A DNA stretch of 64,000 nucleotides from Tyto alba (taxonomy: Eukaryota; Chordata; Aves; Strigiformes; Tytonidae). Shown piece after piece: positions 54,340 through 64,000 of the stretch. A program made the translations under genes and the position numbers. The DNA lies in NCBI RefSeq assembly GCF_018691265.1, contig NW_024881278.1, positions 8,432,001 through 8,496,000 on the forward strand, in the 5' to 3' direction. Every line of letters begins with the position of its first letter. Within the stretch, counting starts at the first letter, position 1. The notes under the pieces were generated by a model that saw nothing but the letters and a program-made list of their open reading frames with translations, ran no database searches and was not told where the DNA came from.

Positions 54340-54740
54340 TCTGATTTATTTTAGATTCAATTATTTGCTGGCTATCAATGAGATATGACCTGCTGCTTTG
54401 GAGAGAAGCTGGCTTCTGTAGGAGCAGGCTTGCAAAACAGTATGCCAGAAGATCCTATATTGAATGCAACCCTGGCCCTTCAAGACGTGGGTGACTTGTT
54501 TACAGTCTGTTATTTGCAAACACTGGCACACATGTCTTCCTGCATAAATTGATTTGCAATAGGAAAAATCAGAGTCATATATTTAGACTTAAAGAGCTTC
54601 TTGCGTGCTTTGTTCAAGTGGATTTGCTAGGTGAGTTTAGACTTGCATTTTGTGCACCTTGCGGTCTTTAACTGGTTAAAAATTAAATTTTGTGGTTTTG
54701 CTGTTACTACCAATAAGTATTCTCCCTTTTCTACCATCAA
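54340..54740. promoter_or_regulatory. Candidate element with opposed forkhead sites
   Basis: TGTTTAC (54497-54503) is a perfect forkhead site. GCAAACA (54516-54522) is a forkhead-type site in the opposite orientation 12 bp away. Flanking sequence is AT-rich and complex (TTAGATTCAATTATTTGC, CATAAATTGATTTGC). Confidence 0.35.
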
Positions 54741-54839
54741 GTGCTCAGTCTGGAAGGTTTCAAGTGCATACACGCTTCAGTCACCCTTATTTCATCTGCC
54801 AAGCAAAAGCATGAGGAGTGTTTTACAGTCGAGCTATGC

Positions 54840-55740
54840 CTGGAAAAAGACAGTGCTCAACGCCCATTAACGCATGTAAAGCAGAGGAGATGACACATTT
54901 ATCTGCATACATTTGGCTACTTCGTGTGTCCACAGAGATAAACGTGGGATGGTGAAATCTTGACTCCCCTGGACACGGGCAAGGGGAGGGTGGAGGCTTC
55001 GCCTTCGAGCCTCTTCGGCTCCCCGCTCCGGCAAGCGGCGAGGGAGCTGTGCTAATGAAGATCTCGCCGGGCATATGGATCCCATTTGTGAGCAGCGGTG
55101 AGAATATCCAGGTCAGGCTGTATACGCTGGGGTGTCTGTCCGTCCATCTGTTTTCACATGACTGGCGAATGATGGAACCCTCCAGACCCGAAGGATCGTA
55201 AATCTCCGCGACGAGCGTGGCCGCTTTTCCCATCCGTCATAAAACAATGAATTAAATTCATGCCTGTCAAAATACGCCGCTGCGAGCTCGCCTTCTCCTG
55301 CGGCCAGAGGAATACAAAGCCCCATCTCATTGCCGTAATTTATGGCCTCCCAGGGAGATTTGGGTGATTAGGGCTTGGCCCACCAACACGCAGAAAAACA
55401 GTAGGAACTCCAATAACTCCAAATGGAAATCTTGGGTCAAATTTATCAAACAAATCAGAGAGAAATCTATTTCTGTTTGGAGAAGGAGGAGATATATTAC
55501 ATGTTTAGTAGACGAGTACAGCTCTGGAACATTTGGCTATTCGGTATTTGTGAGTTTTGGAATTTCTAGCTTAAATAGTATCACCAGAGGACATGTGATG
55601 TATTAGACATGAGCACATTTTTAGCCAAATAAAATATACAACTGCAAGCAAAGAGGTTTTTCAATGTTAACAACAACATATTTGTGCAAATGATGTAACC
55701 GAAAATTTTCTAGGTAGGACTTAAAAAAGCAGAGTTTTTT
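54840..55740. promoter_or_regulatory. Large composite enhancer-like block with CpG clusters
   Basis: The most striking candidate element. CpGs cluster at 54997-55050 (about 7) and 55187-55302 (about 13) inside otherwise AT-balanced, complex sequence. ATGAATT-A-AATTCAT at about 55247-55261 is a perfect 7-bp homeodomain palindrome. The 3' half (55380-55740) is AT-rich with CCAAATAAAATATAC and GTTAACAACAAC. About 900 bp free of simple repeat and without long open frames. Conservation not measured. Confidence 0.5.
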
Positions 55741-57239
55741 AGTAATGGAAAAATACGCAGGGGGAGGGGGGCAAGATAAAATATGCTAGAAGTGGATGAC
55801 AACAAAACCAGAGCTGGGGGGAGGAGAGGGTGATAAGGTGCTGTTATTTCACTTACAGAGATCTATGCTACCAGTTAATATTTGATACTTGGACAAACGT
55901 TTTTTTTTTTAGATCAATCCCTCTTTTTGCTTGAACAAGCCCATTAATCCAAAACATGCACTGGCCATCCCATTGCCTACCAAAAACACTGTTTGCTGTT
56001 AGAGATGTGATGAAAAACAAACATAGGTAAGCAAGAGCATGTGACAAAAGGCACACATGCTCCTGCTCCTGAGGGGGTCTCTTGGCACCCACCCCAGTGC
56101 CACTGCATGGGGATATCCCCAGCATGTCAGAGCCCCCTTCTTTCCCCTCAACAGTGGGAACTAGTGTAACCCTGCTTCTCTGCCAGGCAGGAGGCTATTT
56201 ATATGTGGTTTAAGTGACATGTGTGTGCATGCTGGCAGCTGGAAGGAGGACATCTGCAGGTTCCTACCACAAATTATGGGGGAAAGGGTGCAGGGAGAGG
56301 GCAGAGAGTGACCCGGTGCACCAGGGGACGTGCTGTGTGCATGCATGTGCACACATATATTTGCCTTAAGAAGTTATTGAGCTGGTGGAGCTGCCTGCCA
56401 TGGGCTGCACAAGAACCATGAGAGGTTTTATTGAGGAGTTGGTATTCAAATGGGTTGTGAGGATGCAAGGATGGCAAAAAAAAATTAAAAGGGTTCTGGA
56501 AAGATGTTGGTTTGTTAGAGATTTATTGCTCTCTATTGCCATGTACCTGGGCTGGTCTCTCTGATCCGTAATCTGTTAAAAACGCCCCATTGGGTTTTCC
56601 TTTTTTGAGATCAATGAGCTTTAGACAGGCTCTGCTGCTTCTGTGTGACCCAGCATCTCCATCAATGGGTTCACTAGAATAACTCCTCGGTAATGGGAGA
56701 TGGGGCTTGCCCAGCATCTGCATGGATTGCAGACATGTTAAAATAAAACTTGAGGACTGGGGGGAAGGGGGAAATCTCTGCCCTAATTGCACATCATTAG
56801 CCTCTGTAGGAAAAAGTAACCTGCAGAATCTAAAGGCACTGGTTTATTGGTTCGCACTTCATAAAATAAGCTGCTGTTAGTTTTATTGCAGCCATGGCTT
56901 TTGTGTTTACTGGGGGAAAAGGTAGTTCTGTACATGGCAGCCTCCATTACCTGTCCAAACTGTGCACGGGCTCTGTTAAATGGGAACATGTTGGGGTTTT
57001 TTGGGGGGATGGGGGTGGTAGGAGGCAAGGCTGCTGCTTTGCAAAAGTAGGGGTTCCACAAGCTACCCTGCTTGCACCTCACCAAAACCTACAAGGGGGA
57101 ACCTGGGCAGGGGCCTGGGGCTTGAGAAATGGCAGGAAAAAAGCTGGGTGCATCACGGGTAAGACTGCGAATGGCGCAGGGGGATGCGCTGGCTCCTACA
57201 GGGTTGCCGGGGCTCAGCCCTTTGGGAATGGAGGCTGCT
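55741..57239. other. Non-coding sequence, nothing firm recognised
   Basis: A T-run (55900-55910) and G-rich stretches near 57000-57020. No firm element. Confidence 0.5.
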
Positions 57240-57700
57240 TGTTTAGGTTTTATTTATGCAAGGCAGGAAATGCGTTTTTCACTATAGGAGTAATATTCAA
57301 GTATTTAAAAAGTGATTCTTGTCCCAAACTGGGACTAAATAGTTGATTTCAGAATAACTTGCACACCCAAAAGGTTTGGAGAATAATGGCTCTGGGTCAC
57401 TTAAACTGCTCTATTTTGATCACTTGAAAATGTCTCCCTTCACCCACCCAATGTTATCATTTTTAGCATATGTAATTGCTTACATCTAAAAATGGAAATC
57501 CTTTGAAAACCAAATTATGTTTTTGGAATGTAGTGAAATAAATCAACATTTTTATTTTCAGAAGTTGTTTGTAGCAGAGGAAAAAAAAAAAGTGTTGAAA
57601 TTAACCCTTTATCCTGAAAAACTTAGATTTCAACAAATTGTGGATTCCTGTTTAAATCATGTCCAGTTCTTTGCCTTTCCTCATTCATGAAAGTGTAACA
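57240..57700. promoter_or_regulatory. AT-rich candidate element
   Basis: Complex AT-rich sequence (GAGTAATATTCAAGTATTT, ATTTTGATCACTTGAAAATG, GCATATGTAATTGC, GAAATAAATCAAC). GTCCCA-AAC-TGGGAC is an inverted repeat at 57321-57335. It is interrupted by an A-run near 57580. Confidence 0.35.
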
Positions 57701-58489
57701 AAAACTATTAGGAAGGGAACAGAAAATCACAGTGAAGAGATGTAGGTAATCCAGGAAGCGGCAGTCGGCTCTCTGTTGAGCTGTTTTAAGTACTTGTCTG
57801 TCTTCCAGTCCATAAAAATCAGATACTGAACCTATCAGTGAAGTGGGAGGGAGTTAAGGCTGAGGTGATGTTCAGCAGATGCCACCAGCTTCTTGCAGGG
57901 CCTTTCCTTGCTCCAGAAAAACTTCCAAGAGTACCACTTCCCAGGGGGTGGGTACCCATCACGGGGCTCCTGGCTCAGCTGGGAGATGCTGCGCTGCCCA
58001 GCTCATGGCTCTGTTGGTCACAAAAACATGACAAAACAGCTCAGCAGTTGTCATTTCTGTACTCAGCAGTCTCATTTCAAGCTCCCTCCTTGTTCTTACC
58101 TTCTCATCAGGATGGAAAAGCAATTGTGGGATTTTATTTTTTTTTTTCTTGTAGTGAGAGGAAACTTCACAAGCAAACAGGAGTGGTGAAATACAGTCCT
58201 GTATAATTTAGGTTATCTGGGAAGGGTTAAGTCCCAGTGCCATTGAGAAAGTGTATTGAGAGGTGGTTGGGGAGAGAGGTAGCTGCAGAAGACCAGTGCA
58301 ATTAATTGATAGTGCAAAAGGAATTATTTGCCACAGTGAGGAGAGGGGGGGAACTGACGGGAGAGCCATGCTCCTGATGAAGCAGTAGGTATTAATACAG
58401 AAAATAATTAAAAGCACTGTCAGGAAAGCAAAAAATTCCTCTGCGTGGCTTGAACTCCCACTTTGTGTGCCTCGTTTACCTGTGAGCCA
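57701..58489. other. Non-coding sequence, nothing recognised
   Basis: A strong donor-like site on the minus strand (GAGAAG|GTAAGAACA, about 58100) pairs only with a weak acceptor 47 bp away. Not called. Confidence 0.45.
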
Positions 58490-58640
58490 GTGTCTCTCGC
58501 CGGTCTGCGGCGCACAGGAGCGCCTGGCAGCAAACCTGTGAATTACATCGTACAAGGCATCGGTTATTTACGATCGCCATCTCCGAAAACGAAGGCAAAG
58601 GGTCCCACGCCTGGCAGTAATTTCAGTATTTCGGAAATAG
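58490..58640. promoter_or_regulatory. Small CpG-containing candidate element
   Basis: About 11 CpGs in 110 bp, in sequence that otherwise carries GGTTATTTACGATCG and CAGTATTTCGG words. Complex, no repeat. It resembles the composite block at 54840 on a smaller scale. Confidence 0.35.
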
Positions 58641-59469
58641 TTTAAGTGTATGGTAGCCACGTGGAATCAAAGCTGCTACAAATCATTTCCAGCCGCCCAG
58701 AGCAGCAACCTGTGCCGACACCTCTAGCAAAGGTGTCCTGCCAGGCAACCGAGGGCTGCCTGAAGCCAAATGCATTTTGATCTGATGTTAAATTAAAATT
58801 GGCGTGCTTTGAGTATCTCCTTTTTTGCCAACTGCAGTTCAAGCTGGTGGGAATTGCAGAAGACAAAGCTTTGGGACTGTGCAAAAGGCAACCTGTTTCT
58901 TCTTTCCCTCGAGGAGTTAGATGTAAATACCTCTTGTTCTTCACAACAGCTCATGTGGAGGGAAACCAAACAGCCCTCTTTAAATAGGTGCAGATTCATT
59001 TGTGGACCTTTAAACGAATCCTAAAGGATCTGGTGAAGGAAACCAAATAAGGAAAAAGTAGTTCACAGCCTTTTAATAGGTTGAGGCAGGTTTTTAGCTG
59101 GGCATTGGCACAGGTCTGCAAGAGGCAGTGCTCAGCAAATCATCTCGGCTTATCTCCGTTCCGTGCCTCATCTTCCAGTGAACGGGAGGGAAAAGCACCA
59201 TTTTGGAAATCTTTGTCCTGGACGACAGCTTACGGTATTTAAACGATTTTGGTTTGTTCATTCATGCTGCAAACCAGGCAAATATTTGCTCTGTTTGTGG
59301 GTGCCTGGAGTCCCCCCAGGCACTCTTGGGTATATAAAAGCTCCAGGAGAACCTCCAGGATCTGGTGCTGAAACCTCAGTATCAAACAGAACGTGTAGGC
59401 AGAGGAACACTGGTGAACCCCTCCTCGAGCAGACCTCAGGGAATCTTTACATTCATGTTGTAGATGATT
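58641..59469. other. Non-coding sequence, nothing recognised
   Basis: No firm feature. Confidence 0.5.
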
Positions 59470-59475
59470 TTGCCT

Positions 59476-59493
59476 TTTTTTTTTTTTTTTTTT
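59476..59493. repeat. Poly-T run
   Basis: Eighteen T. Confidence 0.85.
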
Positions 59494-59999
59494 CTGGCAA
59501 TGATATGATTTTAGTGCTGCTCGTGCTACCACAGCACTTGTTAGTCACCCCACAGCCTAATGAAGCCACGGGTGTAAAGGGCTTTCCTAGCTTGCCTCCC
59601 ACTGGATTTCCACATCCTCAGCTGGGAGAAAGAAGCAGCTTTTCATGACTTTCCTTCATGTTTTTTTCATACATTCAAATGAATATATTTAAGGTCTCCC
59701 TTGCCAAGGGGTGCAGTGTGTGCTTGTGCCTCCTGGACCTTCCCTGACCACGTGTAGACAATATATGCTTTAAAGTATTGAGGGTGCTTTACATTCAGGG
59801 TAAAGCCCTCCAAAGTCAAGAGAGATAAAAACAAGCAAGCAAAGCTCCCAGAGTTCATACCAACAGTCATTTTTAAAAATAACTATATTTACCTTCCTTA
59901 CGTTAAACCACAGCAGAAAACACTTGTAACTCGATGTAAGACACTGACACTGTTCAGCTTCAGTCATGCAGCTCAGGCTTACAAACGAGCTCCAGGTTT
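59494..59999. other. Non-coding sequence, nothing recognised
   Basis: AT-rich toward 59670-59700 and 59860-59900. Confidence 0.5.
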
Positions 60000-60480
60000 T
60001 ATATGCAGTTCATTCTTCATATTGCCTTTCTTGGCTTGTTTATGTTAGCTTAGCCTCCATCAAAATGATGTCTTAATTAAATCTGAAAAATGGACATTTG
60101 ACTTTATTTTAAGTGATGATTTCATTCTGCCATGGGTATAAATTTAAGTTATACATAACAGACATGCACACTGCATAGCTCATTCCTGGATTTTATATAT
60201 ATTATTTAAACGATAGCATTTTTTTCTCTCCATATTTTTCAACTATTTATTTAAAAAAAAAAAAAAAAAAACAGCAAACCAAAAACACAACAAAACCCAA
60301 GCCAATCACCATGCTTTCAGCTCACATCGAAATGAAAATCTGTATAAGATTTCTAGCCCTGTATCCAGACAATGGCTCTGTAATGTATAGCGTAAATCAA
60401 TATTTCTTTCAGAGAGTAAAGCTAGGGAGTAACAGTATGTGTTCAAGGTGTGTCTGCTTGTGAACTTCGAGTTATCTCAT
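60000..60480. promoter_or_regulatory. AT-rich candidate element split by an A-run
   Basis: Complex AT-rich sequence (GATGTCTTAATTAAATCTG, GTATAAATTTAAGTTATAC) on the left and (GTAATGTATAGCGTAAATC) on the right of an A-run at 60252-60270. Confidence 0.3.
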
Positions 60481-61019
60481 GTGCAGGGCATCTGCACCCA
60501 AGTGTGGGATCTCACTGCTAATGGGGAGCCCCAAAATACCAGGTCTGAGCTGCCCATCTGGCTGTTGGTCACTGCTACAGTCCCCTGGCCATAGGGTTAA
60601 TCCTGATATTTGGATTTCTTTCATGTCCTGCAGTGAAGGACACGTTCCTTGATGAGTGGCTTGTGGGAGGAGGCGCAATGTTGCGTTCAGTCCCTAAGTA
60701 CCTTTACTGAGGGTTACCTTTTATCCCTGGGTTTTGTTTAAAGATCATGCTTTACTGTTCACAGAATTTGTGCATTTATGAGAAAATAAATGACCCAGCT
60801 CCAAAGTGCCTCCTCTTTCCCCCCCGCAACTATCCAAGTCCTGTTTGTGGGCATTCTGGATTTTACATTTCCAGCAACTGTGTCTGCCGTGCCTCCTGAA
60901 TGATCCCTCCTCCACCAAATAGAGAACAGAGGCCTTTAAAATGTGGAAAATTAAGAAAATGCAGAACACATCATTAAATCATATACTCAGGAAGCTGTGG
61001 CAATCTTTCCTTCCACTCA
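60481..61019. other. Non-coding sequence, nothing recognised
   Basis: No firm feature. Confidence 0.5.
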
Positions 61020-61400
61020 CAGAAGGTCCACTATAACTGAAATCTATATTTTAATGATTTCCAGTTTGGATGCCCCCAATGTGCAATAGAGAACCTCCAC
61101 TGTTTGCCGTAGAATAAAAGGGAAAATTGGGTGGTAAAAAGAAGAATGCTGCAGCTAATGCGGAACAGTTGCACGTTTATATTCCACATTGCCCTGAGCG
61201 AAACTCTTCCTTTTATTTTGGAGAAAAAGCAATTGCTTTCCTCCCCGGGTACGGCGGCTGTGCTCACGTTATGTTTACTCATCGGCTCTGACAGGTTTAC
61301 CCGGAGTAGCTTTTTGAAGCAGCTGCTCCCCCAATATCCACCGGCCTTGTAACTCTTTTACATCGCAGGGCTACAGCATATAAAGTTCCTCTGGCCTTTC
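61020..61400. promoter_or_regulatory. Candidate element
   Basis: Complex sequence (CTATATTTTAATGATTTCC, GCAGCTAATGCGG, GCACGTTTATATTCC). Repeat-free until a G-run at about 61419-61428. Confidence 0.3.
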
Positions 61401-61860
61401 AAGCTGCTAGGCAGGCTGGGGGGGGGTGTGCTGTGACATTTTATTTTTTTGCATAGCATTCCCAACTGCAGAGGGCTGGAATAACTCCAAGCTGGGTTTT
61501 GCTAAGGTTGCCCTCCACCAGGCATCCATCGCAGCGCGCAGCATCCCTTAAACCCCTCCGGGCTGGGCTGCTGGCTTATTTCAAGTAAAATATCTGATGG
61601 TGTGTGTTCAGGTTGAGATGTGGGCTACTGCTTCAATGTATTCACTTGTCACGTACAACAGGTCTGTGTTATGGTCTTATTTCTGTCAATAATTTTTGTT
61701 TGGTTGGTTGGTTTTTTACATTTTTGTACAGCTCACTAATAGACTATTTGATTTTCTTTTGGCATTGTTGGATCTGACCAAAGATTTCCCTTAGAAAAAT
61801 TAAGAGCTTAAAGAGCTATTTTTTTTTCTGTTTTCAGACAAAACAGTTTTAGTCACAAAA
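61401..61860. other. Non-coding sequence, nothing recognised
   Basis: G-run near 61420 and (GGTT)n-like TTGGTTGGTTGG near 61699. Confidence 0.5.
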
Positions 61861-61862
61861 CT

Positions 61863-61900
61863 ATGTATTTATGTATTTATGCATTTACATACATGCATTT
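61863..61900. repeat. TATTTATG-type short tandem repeat
   Basis: Degenerate repeats of ATGTATTT / ATGCATTT. Confidence 0.65.
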
Positions 61901-62516
61901 CTATGCTCCCTTTTCCCAAACAACAGAGCTCAGAAACATGTATTTTTTTTACTAACTGGAAATTATCAGATATACAAACATTGTGTCTTTTTGTGTCACA
62001 CTGACACATACCACAAGCTGAGGAAAGGCTGTCAGCAGGAAAAGAATGTAAATTAGAAAACTGAATATTAAATACTCTTTTACTAAGTTTTAACACTAAG
62101 ATATATTTAATACAAAAAATAAAAATCAAATTGTGATAGGAGCATGGTTTATTCTGGTTTTCTCACTATTTCAGTGCAAACATATTGATTTGCTGAAACG
62201 ACATTTCTGGGATTTAAGATTTAGTCACACTAAGGCTGGAAATGGGGTCGCAGCCTGGGGGATACCCCGTGCATCCATCCCAAAGGGGAAGGACCTCTCC
62301 TTCTCCCTTGGTGGCTGATGGCAGGAGCCAGAGCTCTTCTGCCGAGGGTGTTTGTCATCCACCACGCCCACGAGCATCGTTGCTGCATCTTGGCATTCCC
62401 AATGTCTTAGGGGGCAAATCCTTCCCTTTGGGAAAATACTGTCCAATCTGCAGCTTCTTTGCTGCTTTGTGCTCTCCCAGCATCGAGGACATAGTTTCAA
62501 TTTCCATCCAACTCCG
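61901..62516. other. Non-coding sequence, nothing recognised
   Basis: AT-rich near 62040-62130. No firm element. Confidence 0.5.
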
Positions 62517-62599
62517 TAAAAAAAAAATATTAAAAAAAAACAAAAAACAAAACAAAACAAAAAAACCACAATCGCTTTTTTTTTTTTTTTTTTTTGTGG
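62517..62599. repeat. A-rich tract followed by T20, flanked by inverted CCACAA/TTGTGG
   Basis: An A-rich tract (62518-62565) leads to CCACAATCGC and then 20 T (62576-62595) ending in TTGTGG. The CCACAA and TTGTGG ends, and the A and T runs, are mutually complementary, so the interval can fold back on itself. Confidence 0.8.
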
Positions 62600-63179
62600 C
62601 TGTTGTGTCTAAGTTCATCTCATAGAACCGTGCTGCGTAACGTGTTTCCAAAGCTTTAGTGGGCACGCACGCATCAAATCGCTCTCAGGAACATACAATT
62701 AACTATCCTCGCCGCCACTTCCCTTACTGGAAACCACCAGGATTTAGCCTTGTCTCGCTGAGCCTGTTTGTTTCCAGCCTCTGGTTTGGGATGGAATTGC
62801 TCATTTTCCTATAACCGCATCATCCTTATGCTCAACCCCTCAGGATTATTCCACGTGTGAAGGGGATGTGAATGATGCTGTTGTTGTAGGCTGTGTGGGC
62901 ACATTCCTGCTGTAATTTCTGCAGCTCTGAGCCGGGCTTAAGCGTATGGCTTTGCAGGGAAGATAGTCTTGGGCTTTTCTCTGCTAACGGGTCTTGCCTG
63001 CAAAATCCAGGACTGCACTGCTGCCCTCCGATGGGGATCCAAGGGGAGGGATCCCACCCCCGGAGGTTATTCCCAGTATTTATTATTTGCGTTGCGGTAA
63101 TGCCTAGAAACCTCCGTCATGGCACATTGGGCTTTGTTTTTCATTCCAGACAGATTGGCAAGGGCAAGCATACTCTGCT
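62600..63179. other. Non-coding sequence, nothing firm recognised
   Basis: CpG-containing complex sequence at 62630-62720, possibly a small element. Confidence 0.45.
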
Positions 63180-63217
63180 GAAAAAATAAGGAGAAGGGGG
63201 GGGGGAAGAAAAAAAAA
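63180..63217. repeat. Polypurine tract
   Basis: A- and G-runs including ten G and nine A. Confidence 0.85.
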
Positions 63218-64000
63218 GCCGAACAACTCAGCGGCTGGATTCTTGACTGGTGTAAGTCAGAAGAAACTGATTTATATCAGCTGAAGGGCCAGCACCATGC
63301 TTCTGGCACTCAGATGGAAGCTTTGGGTTTTTTTCTGGGCTTTGGAAATCTCAGGTGCTAGACCGAAGCGGGTAAACATGCCACGTTTTGCCTTGCCTTT
63401 GGCTGCTGATTTACCGTTCCTCCTGGCCCTTGCTGGCACTCGGCAGCGGGGCAGGGAGCATTTTTCTTCACTCTGTGGTTAAGCGCATTGCTTTTGGTCC
63501 TTGGTGGGTGTAAATCAGCCTCACGCCGGCGTCCCCCCCCCAAAGGCACAGCGTGCTCTGTGTTGCATGCAATGGGTCTCTGCCGAGCCCTTGGCTTTCT
63601 TCCTTTGCCTTGTTTCTGCTCCACCTACTCACATGCAAAATCCAGTGGGAAGCCGAAACACTCAGAGACTCCAGAAATGTTCAGGAGTAACCTCTGGATG
63701 AGCAAAGTACTCCTTAGCTCTGTAAAGGAAGAAAATGGTTGGATTTTGGGGATGAGAAATTACTAAATGTGGGAGGGAGGAGCGTGGATATCTTCTTGAT
63801 TTAGAGTTTTGGGGTTTTTTTATAGTGTTTCTGCTAAAAACCTGTTGAGAAATCCAAGCTCTGTTTCACTGTTTGAAACTTGTTGTTTTCTGTTTTCAGG
63901 TCAATTGAATTCTTTCTTGTTGAGTCCCTAACCTTTCTCTAAAGGCCAGATGGAATAAAGAGTCTCTCTTCTGCCCGGTGGAAAATTACACAAAACCCAG
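63218..64000. other. Non-coding sequence with a terminal-exon-like signal at the end
   Basis: A strong acceptor (TTGTTGTTTTCTGTTTTCAG|G) ends at 63899, followed by AATAAA at 63954-63959. Together they could mark a very short terminal exon, but nothing upstream pairs with it. Nine C at 63533-63541. Confidence 0.35.

Noticed and set aside
58100..58146. Minus-strand donor GAGAAG|GTAAGAACA with a possible 47-bp exon
   Set aside because: The acceptor is weak and the would-be exon starts with an A-run from the adjacent poly-T. Likely spurious.
1..64000. Bacterial or phage systems, CRISPR arrays, tRNA or rRNA genes, intact endogenous retrovirus
   Set aside because: No operon-like dense coding, no repeat-spacer array, no tRNA A/B box pair with cloverleaf and no retroviral protein motif was seen on either strand.

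Overview
The window looks like non-coding DNA from a sauropsid, most likely a bird. No protein-coding exon could be recognised on either strand. The longest open frames (217, 197, 191 and 188 codons) show no known domain; the longest one spans a polypyrimidine/poly-T tract. The bird assignment rests on a CR1-LINE 3' end at 21602-21652 ('...CCCTTCCAAC...ATTCTATGATTC'), on the near absence of other interspersed repeats, and on many homopolymer tracts (T, A, C and G runs of 12-25) with few microsatellites. No tRNA, rRNA, CRISPR array, bacterial-type operon or identifiable viral gene was seen.

Layout: 0.6-5.8 kb holds two CpG-dense patches, a CTCF-type core site, two adjacent small hairpins and several AT-rich, motif-dense blocks, including a pair of perfect POU octamers at 3802 and 3896. 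From 5.8-10 kb there is ordinary sequence, a 24-bp-unit minisatellite (8.67-8.78 kb) and a small exon-like interval on the minus strand. From 10-19.2 kb there are more enhancer-like blocks, an 89-bp intron-like interval at 16440-16528 and a CpG-rich patch near 19 kb. From 19.3-21.7 kb homopolymers (poly-T, poly-G, poly-C) and the CR1 fragment are concentrated. From 24-30.7 kb there is a further series of motif-rich blocks, with AP-1/RUNX/SOX, inverted MYB plus POU, and paired TAATCC sites. From 31-41 kb there is mixed sequence with T(n)A(m) self-complementary tracts and a second CTCF-like site. From 41.2-42.7 kb there is an LTR- or promoter-like stretch. From 46.2-47.9 kb three strong splice signals line up into a candidate non-coding transcript. 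From 51-62 kb there is a second series of AT-rich blocks; the most striking, 54.84-55.74 kb, mixes CpG clusters with AT-rich homeodomain-type sequence.

Taken together, the window reads as a gene desert or large intron filled with candidate enhancers, the arrangement usual around vertebrate developmental transcription-factor genes. I cannot tell which locus it is. The regulatory calls come from composition and motif reading only; conservation was inferred, not measured. The splice-site calls may be pseudo-exons, which are common in vertebrate introns. Repeat, palindrome and hairpin coordinates were read directly from the sequence and are the firmest entries here.
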